Below are positions 11,944-22,645 of a stretch of 64,000 bases of DNA, piece by piece; positions within the stretch are counted from its first letter, which is position 1; each line of letters begins with the position of its first letter. Source of the DNA: Grifola frondosa. Lineage: Eukaryota > Basidiomycota > Agaricomycetes > Polyporales > Grifolaceae. The stretch is taken from assembly GCA_001683735.1 (NCBI GenBank), contig LUGG01000010.1, positions 186,001-250,000 on the forward strand, given 5' to 3'. Both the position numbers and the translations under genes were made by a program. The notes below the pieces were generated by a model. The model was given only the letters and a program-made list of their open reading frames with translations. It had not been told where the DNA came from and made no database searches.

Positions 11944-13773
11944 CTACATGACATCTGGTTCGTCATCTATGAGGACTTTCAGCTTCCAATCGGTGCTATC
12001 ATCGTCAGGCTCTTCCATAGCCCACAAGACATCTTCATCAATATCACCGTTCAATCGCAAATGTTCGGCCGCTCCTGTGGCATCATCCTCCACTATATCC
12101 TCGACGTCAATTTCTTCGTCCTCTTCCTTCATCTTGCGGAGCGCTGACTCATTTTCGTCTTCCTGTAATTTCATTGGTGAGATCAATGGCTGGACGCAAG
12201 TACAAAAGCGTACAATATCAAACTCATCCTCTCTCTCCTCGTATTCGACATTCTCGTCGACTTCTTCGAAACCGCCAGCAAAGGCGCCCCACCGTTCTTC
12301 TCTGGGACAGTGCCATATAAGAATGTTTCCTTGATTTGTCGTGGATGCAATCGCTGGCTTGGACGGATGCCACTAATGACGGGGTGTCAGCAGATTAAGA
12401 GTAATCAAACACTTCATAAGCATACATGGACGTGCAAGAGTGGTTCTCGACCGCCATCAAGCGTAGTTGCAAACTGTCCCTCGTTTGCTAGGTCCCATAT
12501 ATAGATCTTGTGATGGGCATTGTCACCCGCACCTGGTAACGATGAAAATCGATACTAGGAATATCACGAAGACAGCTTACCTCCCGCTAACCAATCGCCG
12601 TCCGGGCTGTAGGTCATCGCATGCCATGCAACCCTGTTAATGGGGTCACTAAGGCGATACATAGGTTCCAGTTCTTGCTCTATATATTCTCCATCTGGAT
12701 TTGGAGGAGCATACGTTGGTAGATTGAAGTGTCTCAAAATGCGGTCTGATGAATTCGTAGCAAGACGCCTGACGCAAAATAGGATCATCATCTAAATGAA
12801 TGCGCAACACAGCAACGAGACGTACCGTCCTGACTTAGTGAAGTCTAGCCCTTTGATTATACCAGCACCAGATATCTTGTGTCTAGCCACCATCTGGATC
12901 AAATTTGTGAGAATTCTGAATGCAGGAAAAAGAGGCACAGAATTGTACTGTTTTTGTCCTCGTGTTGAAAACGAGGATAGATCCGGAGGATGTTCCAACA
13001 AAGACATGCTTGCCAGAGGGGTCGAAGCGAGCCACAGTCATCGCAGTCCGACTGGCGAGCCAAAGAACGTTTTAATTATGTTGTTGACAGAAGTTTGTCA
13101 ATTCTTACCCAGTTCTACTCATTTGACCCTCATCATCGCTTTCATCCTGAACTTCACACAGCTCGATCCGGCCTCTTTGTTCCTTGCGAAGATCAACAAT
13201 ATATGCCTCACCACTGCTAAGTAACACCAACACGATTTTACTGTGCAATGAAATGAGATAAATATGTAATATTCTGAATATGTGAATGCTTACCTGTTCC
13301 GCGGATGGAAAGAAGCTGACAGTACAGCGACGTCGAAACGAATCACAGCTTCGCGGCGAGGTGGGTCATACTCCGACGCTAAATCCCAAATAATCACATT
13401 CCAATCCTTTGATGAAGTTAGAACGTAGCGAGAGTGACGAGACCAACTGTCAACCAAAACAGTCCGCATGAGAACTCACTATGACATCTGCAACTGAGCG
13501 TCTACGCACTCTACGCTGGTAACACCTTTGACATGACCTTCCAAATATCTGACCGGGGCCTTTGTGTCCAAGTCCCAGATGATGGCTGAGCCGTCTGAAC
13601 GTCCTGCAGCTACAAATCTTCCCGAAGGATCATAGCACGCAAAAGATGCCAAAGAATCGAGCGATGTTTGAACTGCGGTAGGGTACGGTATGGTAAATGG
13701 ACCTAAAGACAAAGGCTGAGTCGTAGCATCGACTAGACATGAGTGATGCCGCACTAGCTATGGTCCCATTCAT
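11944..13773 (-). CDS. swd1: COMPASS subunit Swd1 (RbBP5 homologue), WD40 protein
   Basis: Read on the minus strand, exon 1 is short (13773-13755, MNGTIA) and a 52-bp intron leads to PFTIPYPTAVQTSLDSLA. The WD40 repeats follow: YDPSGRFVAAGRSDGSAIIWDL, SRHSRYVLTSSKDWNVIIWD, FDPSGKHVFVGTSS-like, ISGAGIIKGLDFTKSGRYV, ATNSSDRILRHFNLP, and MTYSPDGDWLAGG with HKIYIWDL. Order and wording match Swd1/RbBP5. The C-terminal tail is highly acidic (KMKEEDEEIDVEDIVEDD), as in the family, and ends DEPDVM at 11944. RbBP5/Swd1 is a core part of the histone H3 lysine 4 methyltransferase complex and contacts the SET subunit. It shares a 147-bp head-to-head promoter with the Tti2-like gene. Confidence 0.88.
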
Positions 13774-13920
13774 CGTTTTCGTGTTCGGGATTGAGTTGCG
13801 CGGAACAAAGATGGTTTAGCTTGGGTTTAGCGTGAGACGCGCGACGCGATCGCCACTCAAATTATTTCGACGCGTTTGTGTTATGTACACAACCTCAAGG
13901 CCCTCAATATTCGATATTCA
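13774..13920. promoter_or_regulatory. 147-bp head-to-head promoter, swd1 / tti2-like
   Basis: The start codons of swd1 (minus, 13773) and the Tti2-like gene (plus, 13921) are only 147 bp apart, so control elements are probably shared. No TATA box is obvious. Confidence 0.6.
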
Positions 13921-15572
13921 ATGGCAACTTCAAATGAACTCAATCTGGTATCCACGCTAGAGGCATTGCAGATTCCTCGCGAATTTGCACGATACGATAG
14001 TCTAAACGAGATTGAAGTTATTGTTCGTCTCGAGGAATGGAGAAGGCGCGCATATGTCGTATTATCGGAGCTTGCAGACAAATATCGGGCAAAGGATAAT
14101 TTGACTCTTGAGGAGCAAGCGAGATTGGTCGCAACCACAGCGACCTTTGACGGGAACGGTCCTTGGGTTTTAGACACCACTCGTCTGCTCGCACAAGGTA
14201 AGGAGTCTGTCTCATCTGTTGTACTAGACTGACCACCGTACGCTAGATATTTTGGCGTCCTATGCCTCTCCTGATGCGCGGCTTCTTGAGTTGATCCTTC
14301 AGGATCATGTGAAAACTATATTTCAGACCAACCCACATCCGTCGTTGAATCCAGCAACCGGTCGCAAGTTGCCACGTTCTACAGGGGGTACCTTCGCACA
14401 GTTAGATCACTTAGAGGGTCAGTCATGGAAAGGATACCCCGGAGCACCAAACATAATATCTTGGTGTATACGTCATACCGAAGTATGCTTCCATCAGTTG
14501 TCCGATATAATGGTACTGATCTTCTATGAACAGGCTGTTGCTTACGAAAAGTTGTGGTATCTCATAATACCCCCGACCATGACTCTGCTGGATGATTATG
14601 AAACTTCCAACAAGCTCCGAGGAGTTCATCTGGTAGCTGAATTGCTTGATCGCGTACCGGGAGACCTTCTCAGGCGCACGGGTGTTGATGGCTTGCTATT
14701 CTCCGTGCGTGCTTTCCTTGTCCAGAAGCAATATTGATTTCTCAGATTCCCCTTTATTGCAGTCTTTGAAAACCTCCATGACGTTCCTACAAAACCCAGA
14801 GACTCCAAGCCTCATACGCGCAGCTGTCTCGACGTCAATATCTCTCATCCATAAAACAACTACGCGCGAGTCTGCCGCACGTTTTGACCAGCTTTGTTCA
14901 ATACTGGGGGATGGTATCATCGGAAGCATCTGGGTATACGCTACGCGGAATCCGGATGCTCTTGAAGCTTCCCTGGACGTTCTACCTGAAATAGTCGATG
15001 CTTTGGGAATTGGGACCGTTCGGTATTTGAAGGTACGAATGCCCCTCGTGCGGTCCCCTGTTGTTCGATGTTCTAACTCACTGCCCCGAATGTAGGCCAT
15101 CATCCCCAGTTAACTCACCCTTTGAGCCTTGCACCAGAAGAGGCGTTCTCTCTGAAATTTCAGCTACGCTCAGCCCGCGCCCTTGCTGTGGTCATACGAA
15201 TATGTGCACCTCGAATCCATAAGTGGAAAGGAGTTATCCTTGAAGGCGTTCTCAAATGTTGGGTGAGCCTTACAGACATGGGGGCCGACGACAATGGTAA
15301 GTGAAAATTTCGCGGGAACTGTCCCTTTCTAAACAGGAACATTCTCTGCAGAACATCGTCAATTGAAAGCTGCATTGAAAGACGTCTCGCGATGCCTATC
15401 AAATGTTTGTCCTACTGTGAAAGAAGTAAGTGCCAAACACATGCACTGAGTTATTCTATGAGTACTGAAGGTGCTTCTTGTCTAGGTCGAGTATAAACGT
15501 CTTTTGCAGTTAGATGCATCCATTTTCGGCCCACTCCTAGAACCTGATGATAATCCTAAAACAGCTATATAA
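13921..15572 (+). CDS. Tti2-like protein (TTT co-chaperone complex)
   Basis: The start MATSNELNLVSTLEALQIP is at 13921, after an in-frame region without a better ATG. At least six exons follow: LEEWRRRAYVVLSELADKY, then DILASYASPDARLLELILQD, LIIPPTMTLLDDYETSNKLR, GVHLVAELLDRVPGDLLRRT, an armadillo/HEAT-like helical middle (SLKTSMTFLQNPETPSLIRA; SLDVLPEIVDALGIG), LKAALKDVSRCLSNVCPTVK, and the end LLEPDDNPKTAI with stop at 15570. The pattern of a central P-P-x-L-x-L-L-D-D motif followed by a C-terminal run of helices fits the Tti2 family. Tti2 works with Tel2 and Tti1 to mature PIKK kinases such as TOR and ATR. Assignment rests on pattern recognition; another HEAT-type protein is possible. Confidence 0.6.
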
Positions 15573-16557
15573 GCCTTCCGTGAGCCTACTTGGTGAATCT
15601 TCAGCCTGAACTCTGAATTCCCCCTCGTCAAGAGCAAACCACTAGTGGGCCCGATTGCATACACGTTTTGCATCCCGACATGAAGCCCGCATTGAATGAA
15701 TCCCAGAGTTGCGTTGAGATCATCTGACCTGTCCGTCATTGCTCATTCGTGGATATTGAGTGGGTGAGTTGTGAATGTTGCTCAAAGAGTTCTGAGGCGA
15801 TTTAGATAAAATCATTAGCTGGTATACTACAAGCTTGGATACTGAGGCTTGAGGGTGTAGATTCGTTAGAACCCAAGTTGTGAGTCCACATCTTCAGTGT
15901 CTTGATCTGCTCGATTCTTCTTCCCGTCACCTCTTACGCAATGCCGAAAGGTATATCTTGGCAATGTCCCATATGCTCTGCTACAAAGGGCGTGAGGATG
16001 CTTTGTAAGTGCACGATCGCTTTCCCAATCCTTATTCTCACTGGTCATTAGTTGCTTACAGCAATACTTGTGCACTCGATTGTCACCCTTCTATATACTC
16101 GATCTGTTCATATGGCGGCAAACACTCTAATGACAAGAGTTATTTGCTAAGTATCTCGCAAAAGTCGGCGTCGCTGCCGCAGGCATAATACTTTCCTCCT
16201 TGATTACGAACTGTTACAGATTTTTGTGTTGACCTATCATAGGCATATCTGCCGTCACTTGCGCGTCGATCAACAGGCGTTCCTACTTTGAGCGCTTATT
16301 GTCGGCTGCGTAGTATGCGTAGAGCATCGGCAGAAAGCACAGTAGCGGACATCCTCTGAATAGTTCCACAACCCCTGCACGGTCTTCCTCTCGTTCGTGT
16401 GATTCGCAAGCACTCCAACGTCAGCATAAATTGTCAGGTAGGTTATGCTGTTGTCATCACCCGCTTCTGCGGTCTATAAGAACGGAGGTCCAGCAGGTAA
16501 GATCGTGAGCAAACATCCTCTCGCCTTCGACTCATAATCTCTAGGATCTTCATCAAC
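15573..16557. other. Intergenic, about 1 kb
   Basis: No coding exon, repeat or RNA gene recognised on either strand. The right end should hold the promoter of the aldo/keto reductase. Confidence 0.35.
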
Positions 16558-18207
16558 ATGGTCAACACAATCAGACTTGGCGGAACCGCTTCCAATGTCG
16601 TCGTCAGCAAAGTTGCTGTGGGTATTCTCTATCACTGCCACCTAGAATGATTTTCACGACCGACATTTACCTTTAGCACGGTCTCATGATGATGACGTAC
16701 GTATCCACTTATGTCGACGAAGGACAAGAAATCTTATAGGTTCCTTTTCAGATGGAGGCCCGTCCCTGTTCCTGACGAGGAAGCCTTCGAAGCAATCAAG
16801 AGCGGTGTCGATTCTCTTCCGGAAGGCGTTAAAATGGTTCTGAACAGTGGTTCAGTACCCAAATACTCAGGCCCGAAGTCGCATCGTTAGCTAACTTTTC
16901 GCCAGCCGAATTCTATGGAAACGGATTCTCCACCGCTAATCTCGAGCTTCTGGCGAGGTTCTACGAGAAATACCCCGAATATGCCGATAAGACCTTCCTA
17001 TCCGTCAAGGTACGTCCGTCGCACACGACACGCACGCCTGCGCTAAAGCCCCCGAAGGGTGGCTGGGACAAAGACGCCGGTCACATTAACTGCTCGTAAG
17101 AGATGACTGATGCGTCTTCTGCATGTGGCTGTTCGCTGATCTACACCGTCCTAGCCCCGAGAACCTGAGGCGTAGTGTCGACAAGATCCTCGCGGCGCTG
17201 CGGGGTACGAAGAAAGTGGACTTGTTCGAGCCCGCCCGTATCGACTCCAATGTCAGCGTCGAGGACACCGTGCGGACCCTCGCCGAGCTCGTGCGCGAGG
17301 GTAAGTTCGACCATATCGGGCTTTCGGAGACGAGGGCAGAGACCCTGAGACGCGGTAACGCGGTGGGCTATCTTCTCTGGCGCCCCACCGACGATAGTCT
17401 CTGAAAGGACTTGTTTGCTTGCAGATCCACCCTATCTCCATGGTGGAGATCGAAGTGAGCCCATGGTCCTACGAAGAAGAGACCAAGAAAGGTGAGCATA
17501 CGCTCGCATCTCAAGCCCTCCAACATCTTGACCCTGTGGCTTCCTAGTGATCGCCACCGCTTCTGAGCTCGGAATCACAGTCGCCGCATACTCGTACGTT
17601 CCTTTCCGCCCTTCTCCTTCTCGGCTCCTCATGCCATCATCCAGACCCCTCGGACGAGGATTCCTCACCGGTTCCATCAAGAAGAGCGAAGACCTCGCCG
17701 GTAAGCACCAATCTCCCACCCACACCCTTCCTCCACATCATACACACACCCCTGTACACATTAGAAACCGACATCCGGCGCAACCTGACGCGCTTCCAAA
17801 ACGAGGTACGTCGGAGGACTGAGACGCCCACGTCACTGACCGCCGCACCGCACCTTCTGACTCCGCGCGCAGAACATCCGCCACAACACGGCGATCGTCG
17901 ATGCGCTCACGGCGCTCGCAGCGCAGAAAGGCATCACGCCCGCACAGCTATGCATCGCGTGGGTCGGCGCGCTCGGCGCGACCATGCTGCCCCTCCCCGG
18001 CTCCTCGTGCGTGTGCGCCCCTCCTCCCCGATGATCACGCGACTGATGCTCTGCAGGAACGCGAAGCGCACGCTGGAGAACCTCGCGGGCGGCAGCGTCG
18101 TGCTCACGCAGGCAGATATGGACGCGGTCGCGCGTGTGCTCGCGGCGCACCCCGTGCGGGGCGACAGGTACTACGGCGAGGGCGTGAACTTGCAGTTGTG
18201 GGGATGA
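16558..18207 (+). CDS. Aldo/keto reductase, pyridoxal reductase type
   Basis: The start MVNTIRLGGTASNVVVSKVA is at 16558. About ten short exons follow an AKR barrel: WRPVPVPDEEAFEAIKSGVD, EFYGNGFSTANLELLARFYE (the catalytic Tyr is in EFYG), FLSVKGGW (catalytic Lys), ENLRRSVDKILAALRGTKKV, VDLFEPARID, LVREGKFDHIGLSE, IHPISMVEIEVSPWSYEEE, VIATASELGITVAAYSPLGR, GFLTGSIKKSEDLAG, RQ-like NIRHNTAIVDALTALAA, MLPLPGSS and GDRYYGEGVNLQLWG. The wording matches the fungal plr1/AKR8 group, which reduces pyridoxal with NADPH; related fungal enzymes reduce other aldehydes. The ARID position where many AKRs have the catalytic His is typical of this group. It is cytosolic, with no signal peptide. Confidence 0.85.
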
Positions 18208-18697
18208 GCGCGGGCGTGTGGCTTCGTGCACGTTGTATCAGCGATCGTGTGTAATTAATTAAATGTACTCGAGCTTGTATCCTGCACGCTCCCCGGAGAC
18301 GTCGCTAATAAGTATGTCTGAATCCACTCCAGAGATCGTTAACAGACCCGCGTATTCACACCGCACGGAGTTCCGGACGACCTCACCGCAACCCAACCTT
18401 CCTCGAAGCCCCAAGTCCCTTATCTTTCCCACTCACATCCCCAGAACCCTCCTCATGTCTGTACGTTCTCTCCGAGGCAGTCTCATGACTCCCGGCCCTC
18501 CACTAATCACGCGCGCGCACGACACAAAGTTATGTATTCGGCAAGACATCTGAGATACAGATCACAGTACACGACGGCGTCCACGACAGAGCCATCCATC
18601 CATCGCACCACCCCAGAACCGAGGAGAGCCAAGGCTTAGATGACCGCTCCACCATCCACCAGCTATCGTCCAGGCTCGCCCAAACCAGATCCCACGG

Positions 18698-19230
18698 CGC
18701 GCACGAGTCACTTGAGCGACACGCACCCCTTGGCGGGCACCTGCCCGAGCGCGCCGCGCACAGCAAGCCAGCACTCCGCGCTCCGTCGGAGCCGATCATG
18801 TTTCGCATTGCCAGGGCGCGCCAGATGGCCAAATATGAACAGCGAACCCTACTCGCGACATGCACGCGTCCCAAGGCGCACAGCACAAATGAACACAGAA
18901 GACCAGCTGCCCAGTCCGCGTGCGTGCACCCTCCTTCTTTTCGTCCCCGTTCGCACGGCGCACACGAGTCACTTGAGCGACACGCATCCCTTGGCGGGCA
19001 CCTGCTCGCGCGCGCCGCGCCGAGCAAGCAAGCAATAGCAAGCAATCCCGCGCTCCGTCGCAGCCGATCGTGTTTCGCATCCCCACGCGCGCGCCAGATG
19101 GCCAGATATGAACCTCACAACATGCACGCATCCCAAAATGCACAGCACAAACGAACGCGGAAGCCCAGCTGCCCAGTCCGCGCACACCCTCGTTCCTTTC
19201 ATCCCCGCGCTGCCACACAGACAACGTGCC
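18698..19230 (+). repeat. Diverged tandem repeat, period about 260-270 bp, two copies
   Basis: Unit 1 starts at 18698 and unit 2 near 18958, each opening with CGAGTCACTTGAGCGACACG and CTTGGCGGGCACCTGC. In both this is followed by the core GCCGATCRTGTTTCGC, by CCAGATGGCCARATATGAAC, by a CATGCACGCRTCCC block and by AGCTGCCCAGTCCGCG. The order is the same in both units with small indels, so this is an old tandem duplication. Confidence 0.75.
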
Positions 19231-19720
19231 GATCGTGTTTCGTGTTTCGTACTTCGGAGCGCGCGCTCTGGCCAGATATTAAAAATTACTTACGAACGGC
19301 GACGCCTCCTGGCAGGCCACGACCCCGATCCGCCGCTGCCGTCCAATCGTGCTCGCGTCCCGAGCGCGCTGCCTCCCCCAAGACAGTATCCATCCTCACC
19401 ACAATACCATCCCCGCGCCCAGGCCAGCTCGCAGAAGAAGAAGCGCACATAGGAGCACCGAAGCATCCTTCACACACGCAGGGTGTAGAACTCACGCCCA
19501 ACTCGACATAAGTACATGTTGCGCGGCCGATCGTGTTTCGCGCTCGCATCCCGGACGCCGCCGTCGACGAATTCCCCGAACAGAGCACTACCATCCCCGC
19601 GCCCAGCCCACCTCGCAGAAGGAGAAGAAGCGCATAGGAGCACCGAAGCATCCTTCACACACGCAGGCAGAACTCACGCCCAACTCGACATACAATGTCG
19701 TGCGGCCGATCGTGTTTCGC
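18791..19720 (+). repeat. Five copies of core GCCGATCRTGTTTCGC
   Basis: Copies begin at 18791, 19063, 19228, 19526 and 19705; the 19228 copy differs in its last base. A weaker version (CAATCGTGCTCGC) lies near 19344. Spacing is irregular (272, 165, 298, 179), so the core is shared between two different tandem arrays. Confidence 0.8.
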
Positions 19721-19740
19721 GCTCGCGTCCCGGGCGCGCC
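19406..19740 (+). repeat. Tandem duplication, 184-bp period
   Basis: The copies begin at 19406 and 19590, both with ACCATCCCCGCGCCCAG. They run through GAGCACCGAAGCATCC, CTTCACACACGCAGG, CTCACGCCCAACTCGACATA and the core GCCGATCGTGTTTCGC. Identity is high, with a few indels. Confidence 0.85.
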
Positions 19741-20097
19741 AGAATCCCTGAAGAAACCAGGGCATACATCCTGTCCACACCTACCCAGCCCAGCCCAGCT
19801 CGCAGAAGACGAACCGCGCGTCCGCCACTCCGACAATTCCGCTGCGGCACAGCGCCGATCGCCAATACACCCTTAGCACCGCACGCACGCAGAAGACAGA
19901 ACCACAGAACCAGTAGTAAAAGCAAGGAAGAAGAGCTAAAGGCAGATCCCAACCGAGATAGATGCCATCCACCCAGACCAGCCAGAGCACAAAACAAAAA
20001 AGGGTCGTCACGAGGAGCACGCGAACCGCGAACCCACTTTCCACCCCCCGCGTTCCGCGTCCAACAAGTTTTAGTTTTTCGCACAAGACCCCAGCGC

Positions 20098-20128
20098 AAT
20101 ACCAATACCAACACCAACACCAACGCCC
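20098..20128 (+). repeat. ACCAAY hexanucleotide microsatellite
   Basis: About five imperfect copies of ACCAAY/ACCAAC inside the T-poor region. Confidence 0.7.
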
Positions 20129-21610
20129 CATTAATCCCGGCCAGCCACGCCTCCAACAAAGCAGCCACGGCTCGCGACGATCACCACTCATCCAGCACCA
20201 GGCACGCAGCACAGAAGACGAAGCACACACACAAACACAAGGCGAAGCAGATCCCAGCCCAGATACGATAAGCAACCCAGCCAGCAGAGAAGCACGACGC
20301 AGGGTCCCCACGAGCGAGCGAGCAAAAGTAAAAGTAAACGAAGCCCGATGATTGTCCACATAGAATACGCGAAGCCCCCCCGAGATGCGCGCGTGCCGCG
20401 TTGGGAAAACAGCGAGCGCAGGAAGGAAGCACGCGCACGTTCCGCACGAGAGACACTGATCCGGGCGGCGATGGCCGGATAGAACACAGCGCACACACAT
20501 ACTGCGCACTGAGCCCTCGCCTCGTCCGTTCCACAGCGAATAAGTATCCACAGTTTTCAGCGCGAAGGTACCCGCAGATCTGCCATTTCCCCATACGTGC
20601 GCGCGGGCGCCGACGCGGAACGGGACGTTGAATGTTAGCAAGCAGCCGTCCGGTGCCAACTGCCAAATACGGTACGCCGCTCGAGGCACGAGAAGCCAAA
20701 GCCGCATAGAGCCCGCAGCCAAAGCGGCAAGCTGGGAGATCTGGAAAACGACATATTCGAACTCTCCTCGGGTGCGTGGACGGAGCTGCACGGGAGCGCG
20801 CCAAGCCGTCCTACGTGCGCCCAAACTGCGAGCAAACCACACGACCCCAATAATCTACGCGACGCCAACGCCGATGCCAAAGTCGACAATCGGCGTCAGC
20901 TGTCATCGCGCGGCTGATGTCTGGCAGCTGCTCACCTGCGCAGACAGACGACGGATGCTTGTATCGTCGGCGTCGGCACCGAAGCCCGGGAGCAGTTCAT
21001 ATACACCTCGGAAGGAGGCTTGGGAGGTGAGAACGGAAGCATGCTGCGCAGGGCGAGGCGTGCGCGAAGGAAACTTAGATCCACGAGGGGCGGTTCGGGA
21101 AGGCGATCTAGATCGCGGGGATTCGCAAGTGTATGCCTCGTACATACATAAATACAGGATTAGAGGCCCGGGGGCCAGGGCAGCGGGGGGGTGGGTTGTC
21201 AGGCGGACGAAGGCAGGATTAGCGTGGCGAGATTAAGCTGCTAGCTCTGATAGAGGGCAGGGCACGCAGTGCGGGAGAAGGGCGGAATATTCTGTGCCGG
21301 ACGCGGAGAAGGATCGAAGGGGACGCACGAGTGTGACGGAGGGTCGGAGGCAGGCACGGGTGGGAACAAGCGGTCATTTTGAGTGATTATCGGAGGTGAG
21401 ACGCGTTTGGGGAAGACAGGGAGATGGGGACATTGAATTGGCATAGGGCGTGCGAGGGAGTGAATACAGCCGAGTCCAGGGCGATGGGTTGACATGATGG
21501 GCGGCGAGAGATGTCAAGTAGGGATTAGGTGAAATTGAGTAAGGTGAGTTAGTGTAGGTGGTGGGAGGGAGATCAGCGGGATGGATAGGCAGGAGGAGGG
21601 GAGAGAGAAG

Positions 21611-21652
21611 ATTCACGGGGAAGACTCACGAGGAAGACTCACGGGGACGGAG
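21611..21652 (+). repeat. Short tandem repeat, about 14-bp unit
   Basis: Three copies of a GACTCACGRGGAA-like unit in the purine-rich stretch before the bZIP gene. Confidence 0.65.
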
Positions 21653-22430
21653 ATATAGAGATTCTGGAGAGGGAACGGAAGTGGTGGCACGGAATCGGGG
21701 AGGGCGTGCAGTGGTATGAATTGGATGGATTGACTCGTGGGTTGCCTGCGCGTGACGGAGGAAGTGAGGAAGATTCTTCGGCAAAGGAGAATAGAGAGCA
21801 TGCACGGCCAATGTTGCAGTGCAGGACTGGTGCAGCAGAGATAGTGTAGCGCTGCTGGTGGAAGCTGTTGAGATTACCGGAAAGAGAAGGGCTAGGCTCG
21901 ATCACGCCACCGTTGGAGGATGGGCCGCTTGAAGCCGCTTGACGGATGATCACCGCGGCCAGTGAAAATTATCCCGTCTAGATCACGGTCGACGATGTGG
22001 TAGCATTGCGCTGCATTGCAGTGGAGACAGTTGGCCCGAGAGGAGGGCGACTAGAAAGAGGAGAAAGAGGTCTGGAGGACATGGAGCGGCAGAGGGGACG
22101 GCGGGAGGAGAGATGGGCATCGAGGGCGATGTGACGGTGGGAAATAGCAAGCAGCGAGGCAACTCTCTCCACTGCACATTGCTTGGAGCATGGCGAGACC
22201 CCGAGTGTCCATTCCGCCGGAAATTTTCATGCTGACTCATTTGGGGCGGATTGGAGCCAGAACAGGAAATTTTCGAGGAAAAAGCGTCCAGAATGGGGCG
22301 AAAGGGGGGCGAGAGGAGACGGCGGCTGGTTGCGGGGTATTGATGGGGCTATTGGAAGATGCCGGAAAAGGAGGAGCAGGTGACATTGAGGGCAGTTTGA
22401 ACTCCGCTGTTGAGGGGAAATACATAACGA

Positions 22431-22610
22431 CGTCAGCATTCGTCATGGGTCAGGGCTATCATCATCGCTTCCTCCCACCACCGCCGTCATCCCAGCGTCC
22501 ACAGCTAGCCCATTACTGCGACCACTCACTGCGCCCAGTCTCGAATATCCCAGTGCGCACATCCCGTCATCGCACACGCCGTCATCGCAGGCGCATCCCA
22601 GACGCCGTCA
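22431..22610 (+). promoter_or_regulatory. Cluster of CGTCA (CRE half) sites before the Atf1-like gene
   Basis: CGTCA occurs at 22431, 22441, 22485, 22565, 22580 and 22606, six times in 180 bp, the first within GACGTCA. CGTCA is the half-site bound by ATF/CREB bZIP proteins, and the next gene encodes such a protein (start 22646). Self-regulation is an inference. Confidence 0.5.
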
Positions 22611-22645
22611 TCCACGCACGCCATACGCACCTCTTGATTGGCTCG

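Larger units (their letters stand above)
18208..22430. other. Large gene-free region, T-poor then purine-rich
   Basis: No supported gene over about 4.2 kb. From about 18.56 to 20.84 kb the plus strand is C/A/G-rich and strikingly poor in T; from about 21.2 to 22.4 kb it is purine-rich. The first part carries two tandem arrays and a recurring 16-base core, listed separately. Long open frames here come from the skew, which removes stop codons on one strand. A long non-coding transcript or a very long 5' leader of the bZIP gene cannot be excluded. Confidence 0.5.

Noticed and set aside
12796..13224. 142-residue plus-strand frame
   Set aside because: It lies antisense to WD40 exons and introns of swd1, which are well supported.
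19781..20842. Long 353-residue open frame on the minus strand
   Set aside because: The plus strand is almost free of T here, which removes minus-strand stop codons. The translation is Cys/Trp/Arg-rich without any domain, overlaps repeats, and has no intron or family resemblance.
22190..22645. Extension of the bZIP frame upstream to 22190
   Set aside because: The added 152 residues have no family resemblance and cover the CGTCA cluster. The Met at 22646 opens the Atf1-like sequence.
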